A stretch of 64,000 nucleotides of DNA from Emiliania huxleyi CCMP1516 (Eukaryota > Haptophyta > Isochrysidales > Noelaerhabdaceae). The notes beneath the pieces were generated by a model that was not told the DNA's origin, ran no database searches, and worked only from the letters and a program-made list of their open reading frames with translations. The stretch lies in NCBI RefSeq assembly GCF_000372725.1, contig NW_005201202.1:175335-239334 (forward strand). The letters are read 5' to 3'. Below are positions 31,616 through 41,652 of this stretch, piece by piece. The stretch's first letter is position 1, and each line of letters starts with the position of its first letter. The translations under genes were made by a program, and so were the position numbers.

Positions 31616-32217
31616 TGCAAACGCCCGCCGCAGCCTCCCGCCGCTGGGAAGGGGCGAGGAGAGGCGCTGCGTGGCCCGCAGAAAGGCAGGCGACGGCACC
31701 AGCTCGTGCCGCCCATCCAGCAGGTCGACGGCCAGTGCCGCCGCCCGACGCCACCGCTCCCACGCCTCGCCATGCAGGCTCCCCAGCTCGCCGCGGCTCT
31801 CGGAGCCGATCACAGAGGTGGCGTGGAGGAGCGTGGGCGGCGGCGGCTTCCGCCGCGCCTGGGGTACGAGACCCACGGAGTGGCTGTGGCGGAGCATTGG
31901 CCAGCCCTCGCTGGGCGACCCAAATGGCGACGCCCAGCGCGTCGGCCGGCGCGTCGTACGTCCTTTCGAAGTTCAGCGGGAAGAACTCTTGCCGAAAGTT
32001 AAGGCGTGGTCGACGTTCCGCGCTGTGTGTCGCGCCTGAGCTCGCCCTTGCCGCTCGAGGCTACCCGGGAACCACAGACAGCATCAAAGGACACGCTAGA
32101 TGTGCTTGTGACTGACGCGTCTCTCGTGAACGTGATTGATCGCGGCCGGCACGAGCAGTGCTGTGTGCGGCGCTCGCCAATGGCGATTGTGCTGGACGGC
32201 GGACGGTGTGGTTGCTC
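31616..32217. other. 5' flank of the transporter gene
   Basis: An in-frame but unsupported upstream extension of the transporter, then no recognised feature. Confidence 0.35.
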
Positions 32218-32510
32218 AGATGGCCTTATGACGACCCCATTTCGACATCGTCCCTAAGACAGGTACCCATGAGCTCCATCCATGGGCCATGCGGGAATGA
32301 CTGGCTCAACCAATTGATCACAAATTCCCTCGGTGCTCACATCGAGGTCGTCAAATTATGCTGTCACGAGGAAGAATTTTACCGTTTTGAGAGATTTTGT
32401 GGGAATTTGTGATCAGTTTCGGTTGAGCCAGTCATTCCCGCATGCCGCATGGAGCTCATGGGTACCTGTCTTAGGAACGATGTCGAAATGGGGTCGTCAT
32501 AAGGCCATCT
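32218..32510. mobile_element. MITE-like element with about 115-bp terminal inverted repeats
   Basis: The ends begin AGATGGCCTTATGACGACCC (left) and are mirrored at the right (to 32510). The arms include CATTTCGACATCGT, GACAGGTACCCATGAGCTCC and GGAATGACTGGCTCAACC on both sides. The middle 80 bp is unique and has no ORF. Weaker similarity continues a few bases outward, so the exact edges and target duplication are unsettled. Confidence 0.8.
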
Positions 32511-33410
32511 TAGTGGCTACACGGCCTGCCACGGGTTGTGAGCCGCGACTCTGGACGACTCTGAACCGGCGCTTGATGCGGGCGTAGCTTGCGATCCCGA
32601 CCTTGCGCGATGAGCCTCTTGATGCATTCTACATGTACCATCTACTCGCACACGGCAAGCATGGCGACGCCTCACGCCCCATGCCGGCCATCCAAGATAT
32701 GCGCGCGCCAAGGGTTTGCTACCACCTTAAACAAAACAACGGAGGGAAGAATTTCCTTGTCGTACTACTTTTAGCTTACTGGGAGAAAAGGGAGAGGGGG
32801 GTATGTGGCTCTTACGTACATTCCCGGACGGAGGAGGACTGCTGACGGGGTTTGCGATGAGGGAGCGTCGAGCGATCCGAACGTGGCATTTGGGTGATCA
32901 GATCACTCCGACCGCCGAAACGCAAGAGCACTGCGACGCATCGGGCTCATGCTAGCATCCACCTCGCGGGCCGATCTTCTTGCCCAGCGAGGCTGCCGCT
33001 GCGGGGACACCCGCGGCGGCTCGGTTCGCTCCTCAACGCACAACGCAAACTCGGTCGAGCAGAATTTCACCACGAAACTCCCTCTCACGACAACACGGGG
33101 CACGGGACTGGCGCGCACTGGCACTAACACAGGTACACCGCGAAAGGAAAGAAACACTTGGGGGCAACCAAGGTCTGATAAAGAGAAAGATAGCCATATT
33201 TAAAGAAACACATGGATTTAAGAGGAAAAAGAAAGAAAGAAAACGGACAACCCAAGGGAGGGATGGGAGGACGGCACGGCTTAAGAGAGACCCTGACCAC
33301 GCAGAGCTTTTTTCTTTTTCTCAAATTGCCGAGCTTAGGAATCCCTCTACGCGAGACTAGAGTGGGGTCTCACGCCCTTACTAGAGGCCTGCTCGCCGAG
33401 CTCTTGGCTC
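32511..33410. repeat. Mosaic of dispersed repeats
   Basis: 32765-32850 has the TAGCTTACTGGGAGAAAAG and CTCTTACGTACATTCCC motifs, also seen at 17780-18390, 42676-42705 and 44255-44320. About 32850-33140 is an inverted relative of 46670-47010. The ending GGCGCGCACTGGCAC is the common repeat. 33235-33285 is the reverse of the CCGTCCTCCCATCCCTCC repeat at 41428, 42618 and 62573. Confidence 0.65.
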
Positions 33411-36400
33411 ATGGATCATGACCCAGTCCGCCGCCCATCGCTGAGCATCGCGGACTTTGCCTTCTGTGGCATGCTCGGGGAGGGTCAGTTCGGCCGCGTC
33501 ATGATGGCGAGGAACACCCGAACGCAGGACATCGTCGCAGGCAGCTACACACGACTGCCCTCACTGCCAGGCCGTCCCTTCCCTGTGCTAACTTTCGGTC
33601 TTCCCCTTCCCTGTGCAGTCAAAGTGCTGCGCAAGCAGTTCCTCGTCTCCAAGGGCGCCCGCACCATCTCTGCCGCCATCTCGGAGAAGCAGGTGCTGCA
33701 AGAGATGGCGTCGAAGCGCCACCCGTACATCGTCTCGCTGCTGCACTCCTTCCAGGACGAGGCGCACCTTTACCTCATCATGGACTTTGTCGGCGGCGGC
33801 GACCTCTTCTCTCTCATCGAGAAGAAGGGCCGCCTGCCCGAGGCGTGGGCCATCACTTACTCCGCGGAGATCGCGCTGGCGCTGGCGCACGTGCACTCGC
33901 ACGGGATCGTGTACCGCGACCTCAAGCCGGAGAATGTGATGGTCTGCATCAGCGGCCACCTCAAGATGACCGACTTTGGGTTCGCCAAAAAGATGGAGGG
34001 AGCCGCGACGCGCGGCAGCTGCGTGGGCACGCCAGAGTACATGGCGCCGGAGCTGCTCAAGGGCGAGGTGTACGGCGTTGGAGTCGACTGGTCGCGCGCT
34101 GCCTGGCGCGAGGTTGCAGCCTCGGGCCATCTTGCGTGATCTCGGCGGCACCTGGCGGGTAGGTGGACGCTCGGCTGCCTGCTGTACGAGATGGTCGTCG
34201 GCCGAGGGCCGTACTCGAACGACGACCTGCAGCTTCTCGTCAAGGCGATCACGACGGAGGAGCCCGTCATCCCTTCCGGCGTCTCGCAGCCCTGCCGCGA
34301 CGTGCTCGGTTGCTTTTTGCAGCGAGACACGCGGAGCCGTTCTCGGAAGCGTGGAACTTTCCCATAGGTCGTCGGCGGCTTGATGCAGCGAGACACGAGC
34401 GCGCGCTGGACCGGCGGCCGGCCGCGAGACGAGCTTTGCCGGCAGGTTGATTCGGAATGACTCCTTCTCAATCATTGCGACTTAGGCGATCGGCTGCGGG
34501 GCGAGCCTTTCTACCGCGAGCTCGATTGGGAGGCCCTCTACCGCATGGAGGCGCCTCCGCCCACCCTGTCCTTGTCCCTGACCCTGACCCAACCCCAACC
34601 TATGGAGGCTCTATACTCTGTCGCATGGAGGCTCTATACTCTGTCGCATGGAGGCTCGATACTCTGTCGCATGGAGGCTCGATACTCTGTCGCATGGAGG
34701 CTCGATACTCTGTCGCATGGAGGCTCGCCCCCACACTCCGGTCCAGGAGGGGAGCCTCCCGGAGCCTGCTCGGAACCTTCCTAGGTGCCTCCGCCCTACA
34801 CGCCGGTCCAGGACGAGGCCGCCGCCTCCCGATTTGCGGTCGAGCTCTGCTCCACACAACAGTTGACCGACGCGATTACTTCGTAGGCCGCGCCTCTCGA
34901 CTTGCGGTCGAGCGACTCGGCGGGCGCGGCGCGGCTACAGGCGGAGTTTGGCGGCGTCTGGTCGTCGGGCGAGGGGGGCGCGGGGGGCGTGGGAGGCGGC
35001 CAGGCAGCGAGCAGCAGCGGCGGCAGCAGCAGCTTCGGCAGCAGCGGCGGCAGCAGCGGCGGCAGCAGCGGCGGCAGCAGCGGCGGCAGCAGCGGCTGCT
35101 CCGGTGCCGTCAGTTCGAACCCGATGGTTGCCGAGCAGAGCGCGAATTTGGCGCTCTCGCTCGAGCTGACAGCGGAGGGGGACATCTGGCGGTGCTCCAA
35201 CCCGCTCGCCCTCCTCCTCGGCACACCGCGAGGCCAGCGCCACCTCCTCTTTGGACTCCGTTTGCTGCAGCCGACGCGCGACACTCCGCCCTTTGTCGAC
35301 CCGGAGACACTTGCCCCCTTCGCCGCCGCTTTCGAGGCGATGCTGCGACGGCTGCGGCACGAGTCGTCTCGCGCGGGCGCAGAGAGTCAGACTCCGACCG
35401 AGGGGCTGCTGCGCGTGCATGTGGGCCGCGACGAGCCGCTCCACTTGCGGTACTCGTTCGAAGAGACGACCCGGCTGACGGACCACTCGGTGGCGCTGCA
35501 GCCGATGCACGAGGGGCACGCGGCGGTGACGGTGCTCTTTACGGACGTGAGCGCGGGCGAGGCGGCCAAGGAGTTGGTGCGGAGGAGGTACGAGCTGAGC
35601 TACAACTTGCATGGCGAGCAGCGGATGCGCGGCGACGACGCGCAGGTTGCGGCGCTCGTTGGCTCGTTGTCCGTGTGGTGACATGTCGGTGAGGGAGGTG
35701 GTGGAGCGCCATGATCAGGTCGCGGCACTCTTCGGCGACGACTTCTCTTTCAACCGCGCCGGAACGCAGGCGCCGCTGCACGAGGGCAGCGCGAGCAGGT
35801 CCGGCCTCGCAAACCACCTCGAGACTGAGAGTGCACTCTGAGTCACGAGTCATTGATTGCTCAGGTCCGGCCTCGCAAACTACCTCGACCGGCGCGCGCT
35901 CTTCGTTCGAGCTTTCCCCGACATCCACTTTCAGATCCTCGAGCTCTCGGCGATGGGCGAGCGAGTCGTCACCTCCTTCCACTGGACCGGACCGCACACC
36001 CCGGACCGTGCCTCGCCCGGCCATTCGTTGAGCACTCACTCATGAATGGTCAGTACTAGGCACTCACACCGGCCCGTACCATGCCGAGATCGACGGCGAG
36101 TTCCGCGACATCTCCCCGACCGGCGCGCGGGTCTTCGTCTACGGCATCGCCAGCGACACCATCCGCGGCACCAAGATCGTCGACCACGCCGCCTACTACG
36201 ACGCGGCGGCCATCGTGCGCCAGCTGCTGCCGAAGGGGTCCAAGGGTGAGGGTGCGCCACCGAGCCCCGCCAAGCGGCCGTCGACGGACTCGGACTTTGC
36301 CGAGGCGCGCGGGATTCCGACGAGCGACCAGGCCGACGAGACGGAGCGGGCGGCGAGGGAGCAGATGCAGCGTTTCTTCGCCGACAAGGCGCCGCAGCTC

Positions 36401-37848
36401 GAGATGAACCGAGATTGGCCACCGAGATTGGCCGAGACTACCCGAGATCAGTAGATGCAGCGATGCTTCGCCGATTGTGGCGCCGCAGCCCCCTCTCTGA
36501 TTAATCGATACCCAATGACTGATCAGGTGCCGCAGCTCCTCGCGACGGCGAGCGACGTCGGCATCGCAATCTGCGGCAGCGGCGGAGAGGGCGAGGCGGC
36601 AGGCGAGGGCGGAGCTCTGCCGATCGCAGTCGGATGTGTGTCTTGCGCGCGGGTGCTCGGGGGCTGCAGTCGGCGGAGCAGTGCCTCGGCGTCTGTCTAG
36701 CCAGTTGAGCAATACTCCACTAGGCGCTGGGGCTGCAGTCGGCGGAAGAGTGCCTCGGCGTCTCCCTCGTGTCGCATTTGGGCGCCAGCGCTGCCGCGGA
36801 CGTGCAGCCCGACGTGGCAGAGTGCCTCGCCGCGCTGGCCGGGGCCGCTAAGGCGGCACGTCCGGCACAGCTCCTGATCTTCGCGCGGCACCCGCTCGCA
36901 AGTGGGCTGACTGACGATCCTTGTGTTGGCTCAGGCGCAGCACTTGATCGCAACGCGGCGGGCGAGCGGAAGCACCGCTCTCTTACTGGCCAGCACAGCG
37001 CCGTTCGAGGTTGATGGGATGCGCCTGACCGCCGTGCTGCTCGTCGACGTGACTGCCGACCCGAGCTCGCCTCACGCCATCTCGGAGGCGGCTGCCGCGG
37101 TCTCGCACCCGTACTGCATGCGTGGTGCGCTGCTCCACGCCCCTCCCCGCCTCTTCACACTTCCGAATGATTCAGACCGCGCTCTCTCTCTCTCCAGGTG
37201 CGCTGCTCAACGGCCTCTCCTCGCGACCGGGCTCCGCCTACTCCCCTCTCCTCTACTCATTTCGCCAATCGACTGATTAGGCCTCTCGCGATCAGGCTCC
37301 GCCTCGGCCTTCTGCGCGCGCCTGCTGACCGCGGCGGTGCAGTGTTGGCGCGACGTGGGCTTCAGCCTCGCCGACAACGCCACGCCCAATAAGGCGATGG
37401 TGTGGGTGTCGGACGGCTTCGTCGCGATGACGGGGTGCTCACGCTCGCCGGTTGTAAACTGATCACCGGTGGGTCATGATTGAATGTTGAGTGTGTTAGG
37501 TACCGGCGCTCGCAGATCGTCGGCCGGAGCTGCAAGCGGCTGCAGTGCGAGGCGACGGACCCGCACTCCATCCTCCGCCTCGGCGAGGCCATACGCGCGG
37601 GCCGGGGGGAGCGGGTGACGCTCTGGAACGCCACCGCGAGCGGCGGAGGTTTTTGGAATTGCGTATCGGTGCATCCGAGCCGGAACGGGCGGTACTTTGT
37701 CGCGGCGCAGGTTCGCGTCGGCGCGGCCCTCAACCGACGGATGGCGGAGCTTTTGCGCTCGATCGACCGGAGCCGCCTTCTTGCCTCGGGCAAGAGAGGT
37801 TTGACGCTTGGTTCTAACTTGGGGAACTGCATGGGCCGCCTTCCATGA
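33411..37848 (+). CDS. LOV-domain photoreceptor kinase: AGC kinase, linker, SnoaL-like fold, LOV
   Basis: A light- or redox-sensing kinase in an unusual order. The N-terminal AGC kinase has LGEGQFGRVM, VA-VKVLRKQF, MDFVGGGDLF, IVYRDLKPENVM, TDFGFAKKM, CVGTPEYMAPELL and VDW-WTLGCLLYEM, with the AGC tail GEPFYRELDWEAL then PPPYTP. A Gly/Ser linker and a possible PAS-like region (to about 35645) follow. Next is a SnoaL-like fold (VVERHDQVAALFGDDFSF, VVTSFHWTGPHT). The C-terminus is a LOV domain: VWVSDGFVAMTG-YRRSQI, GRSCKRLQ with the photoactive Cys, GGFWNCVSV and FVAAQVRV with the FMN-switch Gln. Introns by continuity: 33541-33618, 34091-34162, 34302-34367, 34414-34485, 34551-34784, 34818-34886, 35646-35697, 35799-35864, one ending at 36059, 36389-36526, 36653-36723, 36865-36934, 37125-37197, 37213-37280, 37435-37499. 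The join 35645/35698 is phase-correct but less certain, so two genes remain possible. Confidence 0.78.
34414..34485 (+). mobile_element. Family B introner in the LOV kinase, GC donor
   Basis: 72-nt intron. Its start (GCGGCCGGCCGCGAGACGAG) is a diverged copy of the next exon (GCGATCGGCTGCGGGGCGAG). The core contains CTCAATCATTGCG and ends CTTAG. Confidence 0.7.
34551..34784 (+). repeat. Intronic 23-bp minisatellite that repeats the exon edge
   Basis: Five or so units of ATGGAGGCTCTATACTCTGT (plus CGC) fill this 234-nt GC-AG intron. The unit begins with the last bases of the upstream exon (CGCATGGAG). The final unit runs into CGGTCCAGGAGG, which resembles the next exon (CGGTCCAGGACGAGG). The array therefore grew from duplicated exon DNA. 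Confidence 0.8.
35799..35864 (+). mobile_element. Family B introner in the LOV kinase, 23/24 target duplication
   Basis: 66-nt intron. The 24 bases at 35799-35822 match the next exon 35865-35888 with one difference (GTCCGGCCTCGCAAACYACC). The 42-nt core contains GAGTCATTGATTG and ends CTCAG. Confidence 0.85.
36389..36526 (+). mobile_element. Nested introner insertion with three target copies
   Basis: The 138-nt intron holds an inner copy of the upstream exon (AGATGCAGCG...GGCGCCGCAG at about 36453-36488). The target therefore exists three times: 36362-36397, the inner copy and 36527 onward. A CCGAGAT-rich core lies before the inner copy and a family B core (CAATGACTGATCAG) after it, indicating two successive insertions. 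Confidence 0.8.
36653..36723 (+). mobile_element. Introner with about 40-bp target duplication
   Basis: 71-nt intron. 36653-36694 matches the next exon 36724-36763 over about 40 bases (for example GGGCTGCAGTCGGCGGA and GTGCCTCGGCGTCT). That leaves a core of only about 29 nt, with TTGAGCAATACTCCACTAG. Confidence 0.8.
37213..37280 (+). mobile_element. Family B introner in the LOV domain, GC donor
   Basis: 68-nt intron. Its start GCCTCTCCTCGCGACCGGGC echoes the next exon GCCTCTCGCGATCAGGC, both followed by TCCGCCT. The core ends CAATCGACTGATTAG. Confidence 0.75.
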
Positions 37849-38406
37849 CATGAGCGTTACTACGGCCCTTTAGAGCCTAGCGTATGGGCCCCGCTCCCGG
37901 ATGGCGATATTGTACGTTGCATGACACGAGTGTAGAGCCGTGTAGCATGGGGAAGCAAAGCGGGGTGGAACTGGTGATAGCTGATAGCGTAAAGTGAAGC
38001 GTTCGTATCTCGCAGCTCGCGTGTTGTCTTTTTTCGTGTGACTGTGTGTTCTCTCTCTTTTACCTCTCGTGTCTCGACGAGAAAGGAGAATACACGCGAC
38101 GCGATCGACTGGGAGGTGGGACTCCAACAAGTATGTTGGCGAACTATATACATTGCCGGAGCGCCAAGCTCCAAAACATCACACCAAGACGTGCAGGGCG
38201 GGGACACATGTCCCTAAATCCCATCTCGTCTCAGAGTTTGAGGTTTGACCGTTTATTTATTTATTTATTTATCCACTTTTTTGGAGGGATCGCCCCGGGC
38301 CGGCACGCGGCGGGTCTCACACACAATCGGGTGTCTCTCGGGCGCCGGCGTCTCTCCGTCGTGCCGCCCTAGGACGAGAGGACGCAGCGTCGAGTCAGCG
38401 CCAGTT
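37849..38406. other. Short intergenic region between convergent genes
   Basis: Holds the reversed copy (about 38190-38250) of the 23028-23085 repeat and a (TTTA)n run at about 38252-38270. No gene is seen. Confidence 0.5.
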
Positions 38407-40799
38407 TTAGACGTAGGCTTGGTTGTCGCACACGCCGCCGGAAAAGGAGCGGAACTTGTACATGTGGATCCAGTAGTTGACGCCTACGCGCCATGGCTCC
38501 GGGAGGCGTCCGGGGAGGGTCTGTCGGGACGCGTGCCTGTGCGATCGGCGCAGTGGACGCCGAACTTGACGCCGGACGTCACTGGCAGCGACTCGTGGTC
38601 CGTGCGGTCGTCGCGCTGGTACGGGTCCGAGTCGAGCACCTGCGGGAAGGTTCCGAGAAGGTTCGGCTCGGGAAGGCCCATGTGCGCGGTGGGTCGGAGT
38701 CGAAGTCCGAGGCCAAGACGCAGGCGGCCCCCTCCTTGGGAGTCTCGGAAGTGTCTCGGAAGTGTCTCGGAAGTGTCTAGAAAGTGACCGAGGTCCAGAC
38801 GCAGGCGGCCCCCTTCTTGGCCGGGATGGTGATGTTAAGCCTAGGGTGAATTGCCCGCCGTAAGGGCTCCTCCTCCGCCCTTGGCGGGGATGGCGACGCC
38901 GAGCCTCGGGAAGTGGGTCTCTCCGCCCGTGTAGCTGTTGTGGTCGCCGATGTACATGAAGACGGTGAACATGCGAGGCCCCCAGGCAGAGGAGCGCGGA
39001 GAGTTTTGGTCGTGGTGCACCCTGTAGTACTGGCCCGTCTCGTAGCGCAGCACCTGCCCTCGGGAAGAGGAGATGTAGTCGCCGAGATGAGCCGAGATGT
39101 TGCCGAGATGTAGCCGAGATCGAGCCGAGGTTGCCCGTCAGCACCTGCATCGGCTCCGCGTTGTCCATCGGTATCCCGCCGAGCAACGACGACACGCGCT
39201 TCTCGATCGCTTGCACGGTTGGGTTTCGGAGGCAAGAGCCCTTGCACCTAGCAGGAGCCGACTCGTTGACGGGTCCGCAAACTCGAGGGTGAGTCGAGCC
39301 AGGAGCACTCGCACCACGCGGTGGAAGAGGTGCGGGCCGACTGCACGCCGTCCCCCGCCTGAGAGCGCTCGAAGCCGGAGCCTGCTAGAGCCCCGGCCTT
39401 GAGGATCTCGTCGGCCTGCAGGCGAGGGTTGGCCATCGTGAGGACTCTCTCTCTGACGGGCGTGAGGGCTGCGGCAGCCTCGTCGGAGGTCATGAAATCC
39501 TCGATGAGGAGCACCTGTTCACGGCGCGAGGCGTGAAGAGACGCCGCTCACAGCCGGGGCTTGCCAACGCCTCGCTGAGGAGAACCCACGGCTCGCGAGA
39601 TAGCATCGTCGTGCCGGGCTGCTCCGCCGCGATCCTCCCGAAGATGCGATCGACTGAGCCCGGCACCGCAGCGGGCTCGGCGTTGACCCCGCGCGCGCAC
39701 TGCGGCCGATCGAACCGATGCTCCTAGCGATGCATCAGCAGCGGGGTCCACTGGCGGAGCCGCGCGCACTGAGAGGCGGGTCGAGCCGGCCCTCCTTGCA
39801 CGCGCCGCACGTCCACGCGCAATGCTCCACCAGCTCGGGCATGGAGTAGCAGTTGACCTAGCGGTGCAAGCCCTCGCTGACTGGTTGACTCGTGCTCCGC
39901 CAGCGCGAGGAGGGGAGCAGCAGCGGGGAGCGGCAGCGAGGAGGGGGGCGGCAGCGAGGAGGGGAGCGGCAGCGGGGAGGAGAGCGGCAGCGGGGAGGGG
40001 AGCAGCAGCGGACCGACTCGCTGTAGTTGGACTCGGGTCCGCCGCGGCACCGCTCCGTGCAGTCCGCCCACTCGTCGCGGCACGTCGCCGACTGGCACAT
40101 CTTGCATGTGACTGGGCACTGTGTCAGCATGTACCTGAGAAGAGAGTAAAGGATCAGAATCATAGTGGCACATCTTGCACTTGTTCGGGCATGAGTATGG
40201 TACCCAGGGTTGGACTGGCACTCGCCGATGGCAGCCCACGTGGCGCACATCCTGTTGACGTCCTCGCACGCCTCCGCCTTCCGAGGCTTTGGCTTGCCTA
40301 GGGCCAGGGCCAGGGCCAGGGTCAGGGTCTGCTCAGGGTTTGCCTGCTCTTGCTTCGGGCTGCCTCCGTCGCAGACGTGGCACGACGCGCGGCAGCGCTT
40401 CTGCATGTACTGCTCGTTCTTGAAGCACTCACCGCTCTTCGCCCACGTCTCGCAGTTCGAGTCCTCGTCCACGCACCCGGGATCACCGCCCCTGACCGCG
40501 CCTCGCCGCGCCGCCTCAGGCACCTCGATGCCGTCGCGGTCGAGCGCCGCAATCACCGCCTCGTGCGCAGACTTTCCGCGTGCGCCCGCGGAGCCGTCGC
40601 CCTGGCCGGCGACCGCGCCCTCTCTCCGCTCCGGCGGAGGCTGCAGCGGGTTTGAGAGCCAGCCCGGCAGAATCGTTGCCGCGAGCGCGCTCGAGACTGC
40701 CGCCGCGACCGCGATGGTGGTAAAGTGCTTGTCGGCCTTGCGCTTCGCCGACGGCGGCTTGTGCTGCTGCGCCTTGCTGCCGCCCTTGGATTTGCCCAT
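38407..40799 (-). CDS. Membrane-anchored ShKT-domain prolyl 4-hydroxylase
   Basis: A 2-oxoglutarate/Fe(II) dioxygenase of the secretory pathway that hydroxylates proline in wall or matrix proteins. The start MGKSKGGSKAQQ is cytosolic, then a membrane anchor (IAVAAAVSSALAATILPG). ShKT modules follow: CVDEDSNCETWAKSGEC with CRASCHVC, CEDVNRMCATWAAIGEC with CPVTCKMC, and a shorter NCYSMPELVEHC with CGAC. The catalytic domain reads EPWVLLIEDFMTSDEA, MQVLRYETGQYYRVHHDQ with the HxD iron ligands, FMYIGDHNSYTGGETHFP and VTSGVKFGV-NYWIHMYKF with the 2-oxoglutarate Lys. Introns by continuity: 40135-40203, 39858-40013, one ending near 39726, 39515-39585, 39248-39314, 39054-39143, 38841-38904, 38640-38788, 38484-38560. 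ShKT plus P4H is a known combination in algae and plants. Confidence 0.9.
38640..38788 (-). mobile_element. Compound intron with repeated target and TCTCGGAAGTG repeats
   Basis: The exon stretch GGGGGCCGCCTGCGTCT occurs twice (near 38725-38741 and 38797-38813, reverse strand), separated by three to four TCTCGGAAGTG units. A further partial target echo follows at the acceptor. This fits successive insertions, like 36389-36526. Confidence 0.65.
39515..39585 (-). mobile_element. Family A introner in the prolyl hydroxylase
   Basis: 71-nt intron. Its start GTTCTCCTCAGCGAGG is a near copy of the next exon GTGCTCCTCATCGAGG. The core runs CTGTGAGCGGCGTCTC to GCGCCGTGAACAG. Splicing gives REPW-VLLIEDF. 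Confidence 0.85.
39858..40013 (-). repeat. Intronic GC-rich minisatellite between ShKT modules
   Basis: Imperfect units of GCTGCCGCTCCCCTCC fill most of this 156-nt intron. Its first bases (GTCCGCTGCTGCTCCCC) resemble the next exon (GTCAACTGCTACTCCATGC). Confidence 0.65.
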
Positions 40800-41652
40800 G
40801 CGGAGCACACTCCGCTCGACTTCCCTACAGCGGCAAACTAGCCTGCGTAATTTTTTTCTTTCTCTTGTCCCCTTTTTTCGTGTCGAAACGGGTAGTTTCT
40901 ACGGAAGTGGGCGCAATAAGTCGCTTCATGTCCGTGTGTGTGCTCCCGAGGAGTGTGGACAGGCGTTGCAGGACGCGCCGCGCCGCCGCGGGGCTCACGT
41001 GCGGACCGCCGTGAAGCGGGTTGTTTGACTAATGTCGCACATGTTGGGAGACTGATGGGTCAAAAGCATAGATCGTCAATCGACGCGTCGCGCCTTTGCC
41101 GATCCGCATAGTGAGGTTCTTGGGTGGCGCGCCCCAGCTCTTCCCAGCTCTTCACAACGAAACCTTGTTCTTTCACGCGAGCCTATCCGCCCGCCGCAGA
41201 CGAAACCTTGTTCTTTCACGCGCTGGCCTATCCGCCCGCCCCCGATGTCCGCCGCGAAGCGGCCGCGCCGCGCCGCAACCGTTCCACTCCATTTTCAGGA
41301 CCAGGCGGTGCCCGACACCACCGCCAATGCAGCCAGCAGTGGAAGCGCGGAACACCGGCATCAAGGCGACGTGCCGGTTCTGCAACCTCCGCAACTTGGT
41401 GGTCAGCTCCGTGAGCGGAGCGTGCCGTCCTCCCATCCCTCCCTTGGGTTGTCCGTTTTCTTTCTTTTTTTCTTTGGCGCATCCCTCCCTTGGGTAGTCC
41501 TATCGTTTATTTCTTTTTTTGGCGCGCACTGGCACTACCGGCTAACCGGCAACACAGGAAAGAGGAAAACCGAGGCGGCAAAAATCTTTCTTGAAGGGTC
41601 CTCATTCTCTCGAGAGCTTTCTACTTTTCATTCGTCCCCTCCGGGCTGAGGC
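40800..41652. other. Repeat-rich DNA with a short Cys-containing fragment
   Basis: At about 41326-41415 (+) a frame reads NTGIKATCRFCNLRNLVV, vaguely like the start of a BED-type zinc finger. It stops at the dispersed repeat CCGTCCTCCCATCCCTCC (41428 onward). Two short direct repeats of CGAAACCTTGTTCTTTCACG are at 41157-41222. No complete gene is seen. Confidence 0.3.

Noticed and set aside
30566-31897. Full 443-codon version of the sugar transporter
   Set aside because: The first 94 codons are polar and match nothing in the family; the ATG at 31615 gives the usual length.
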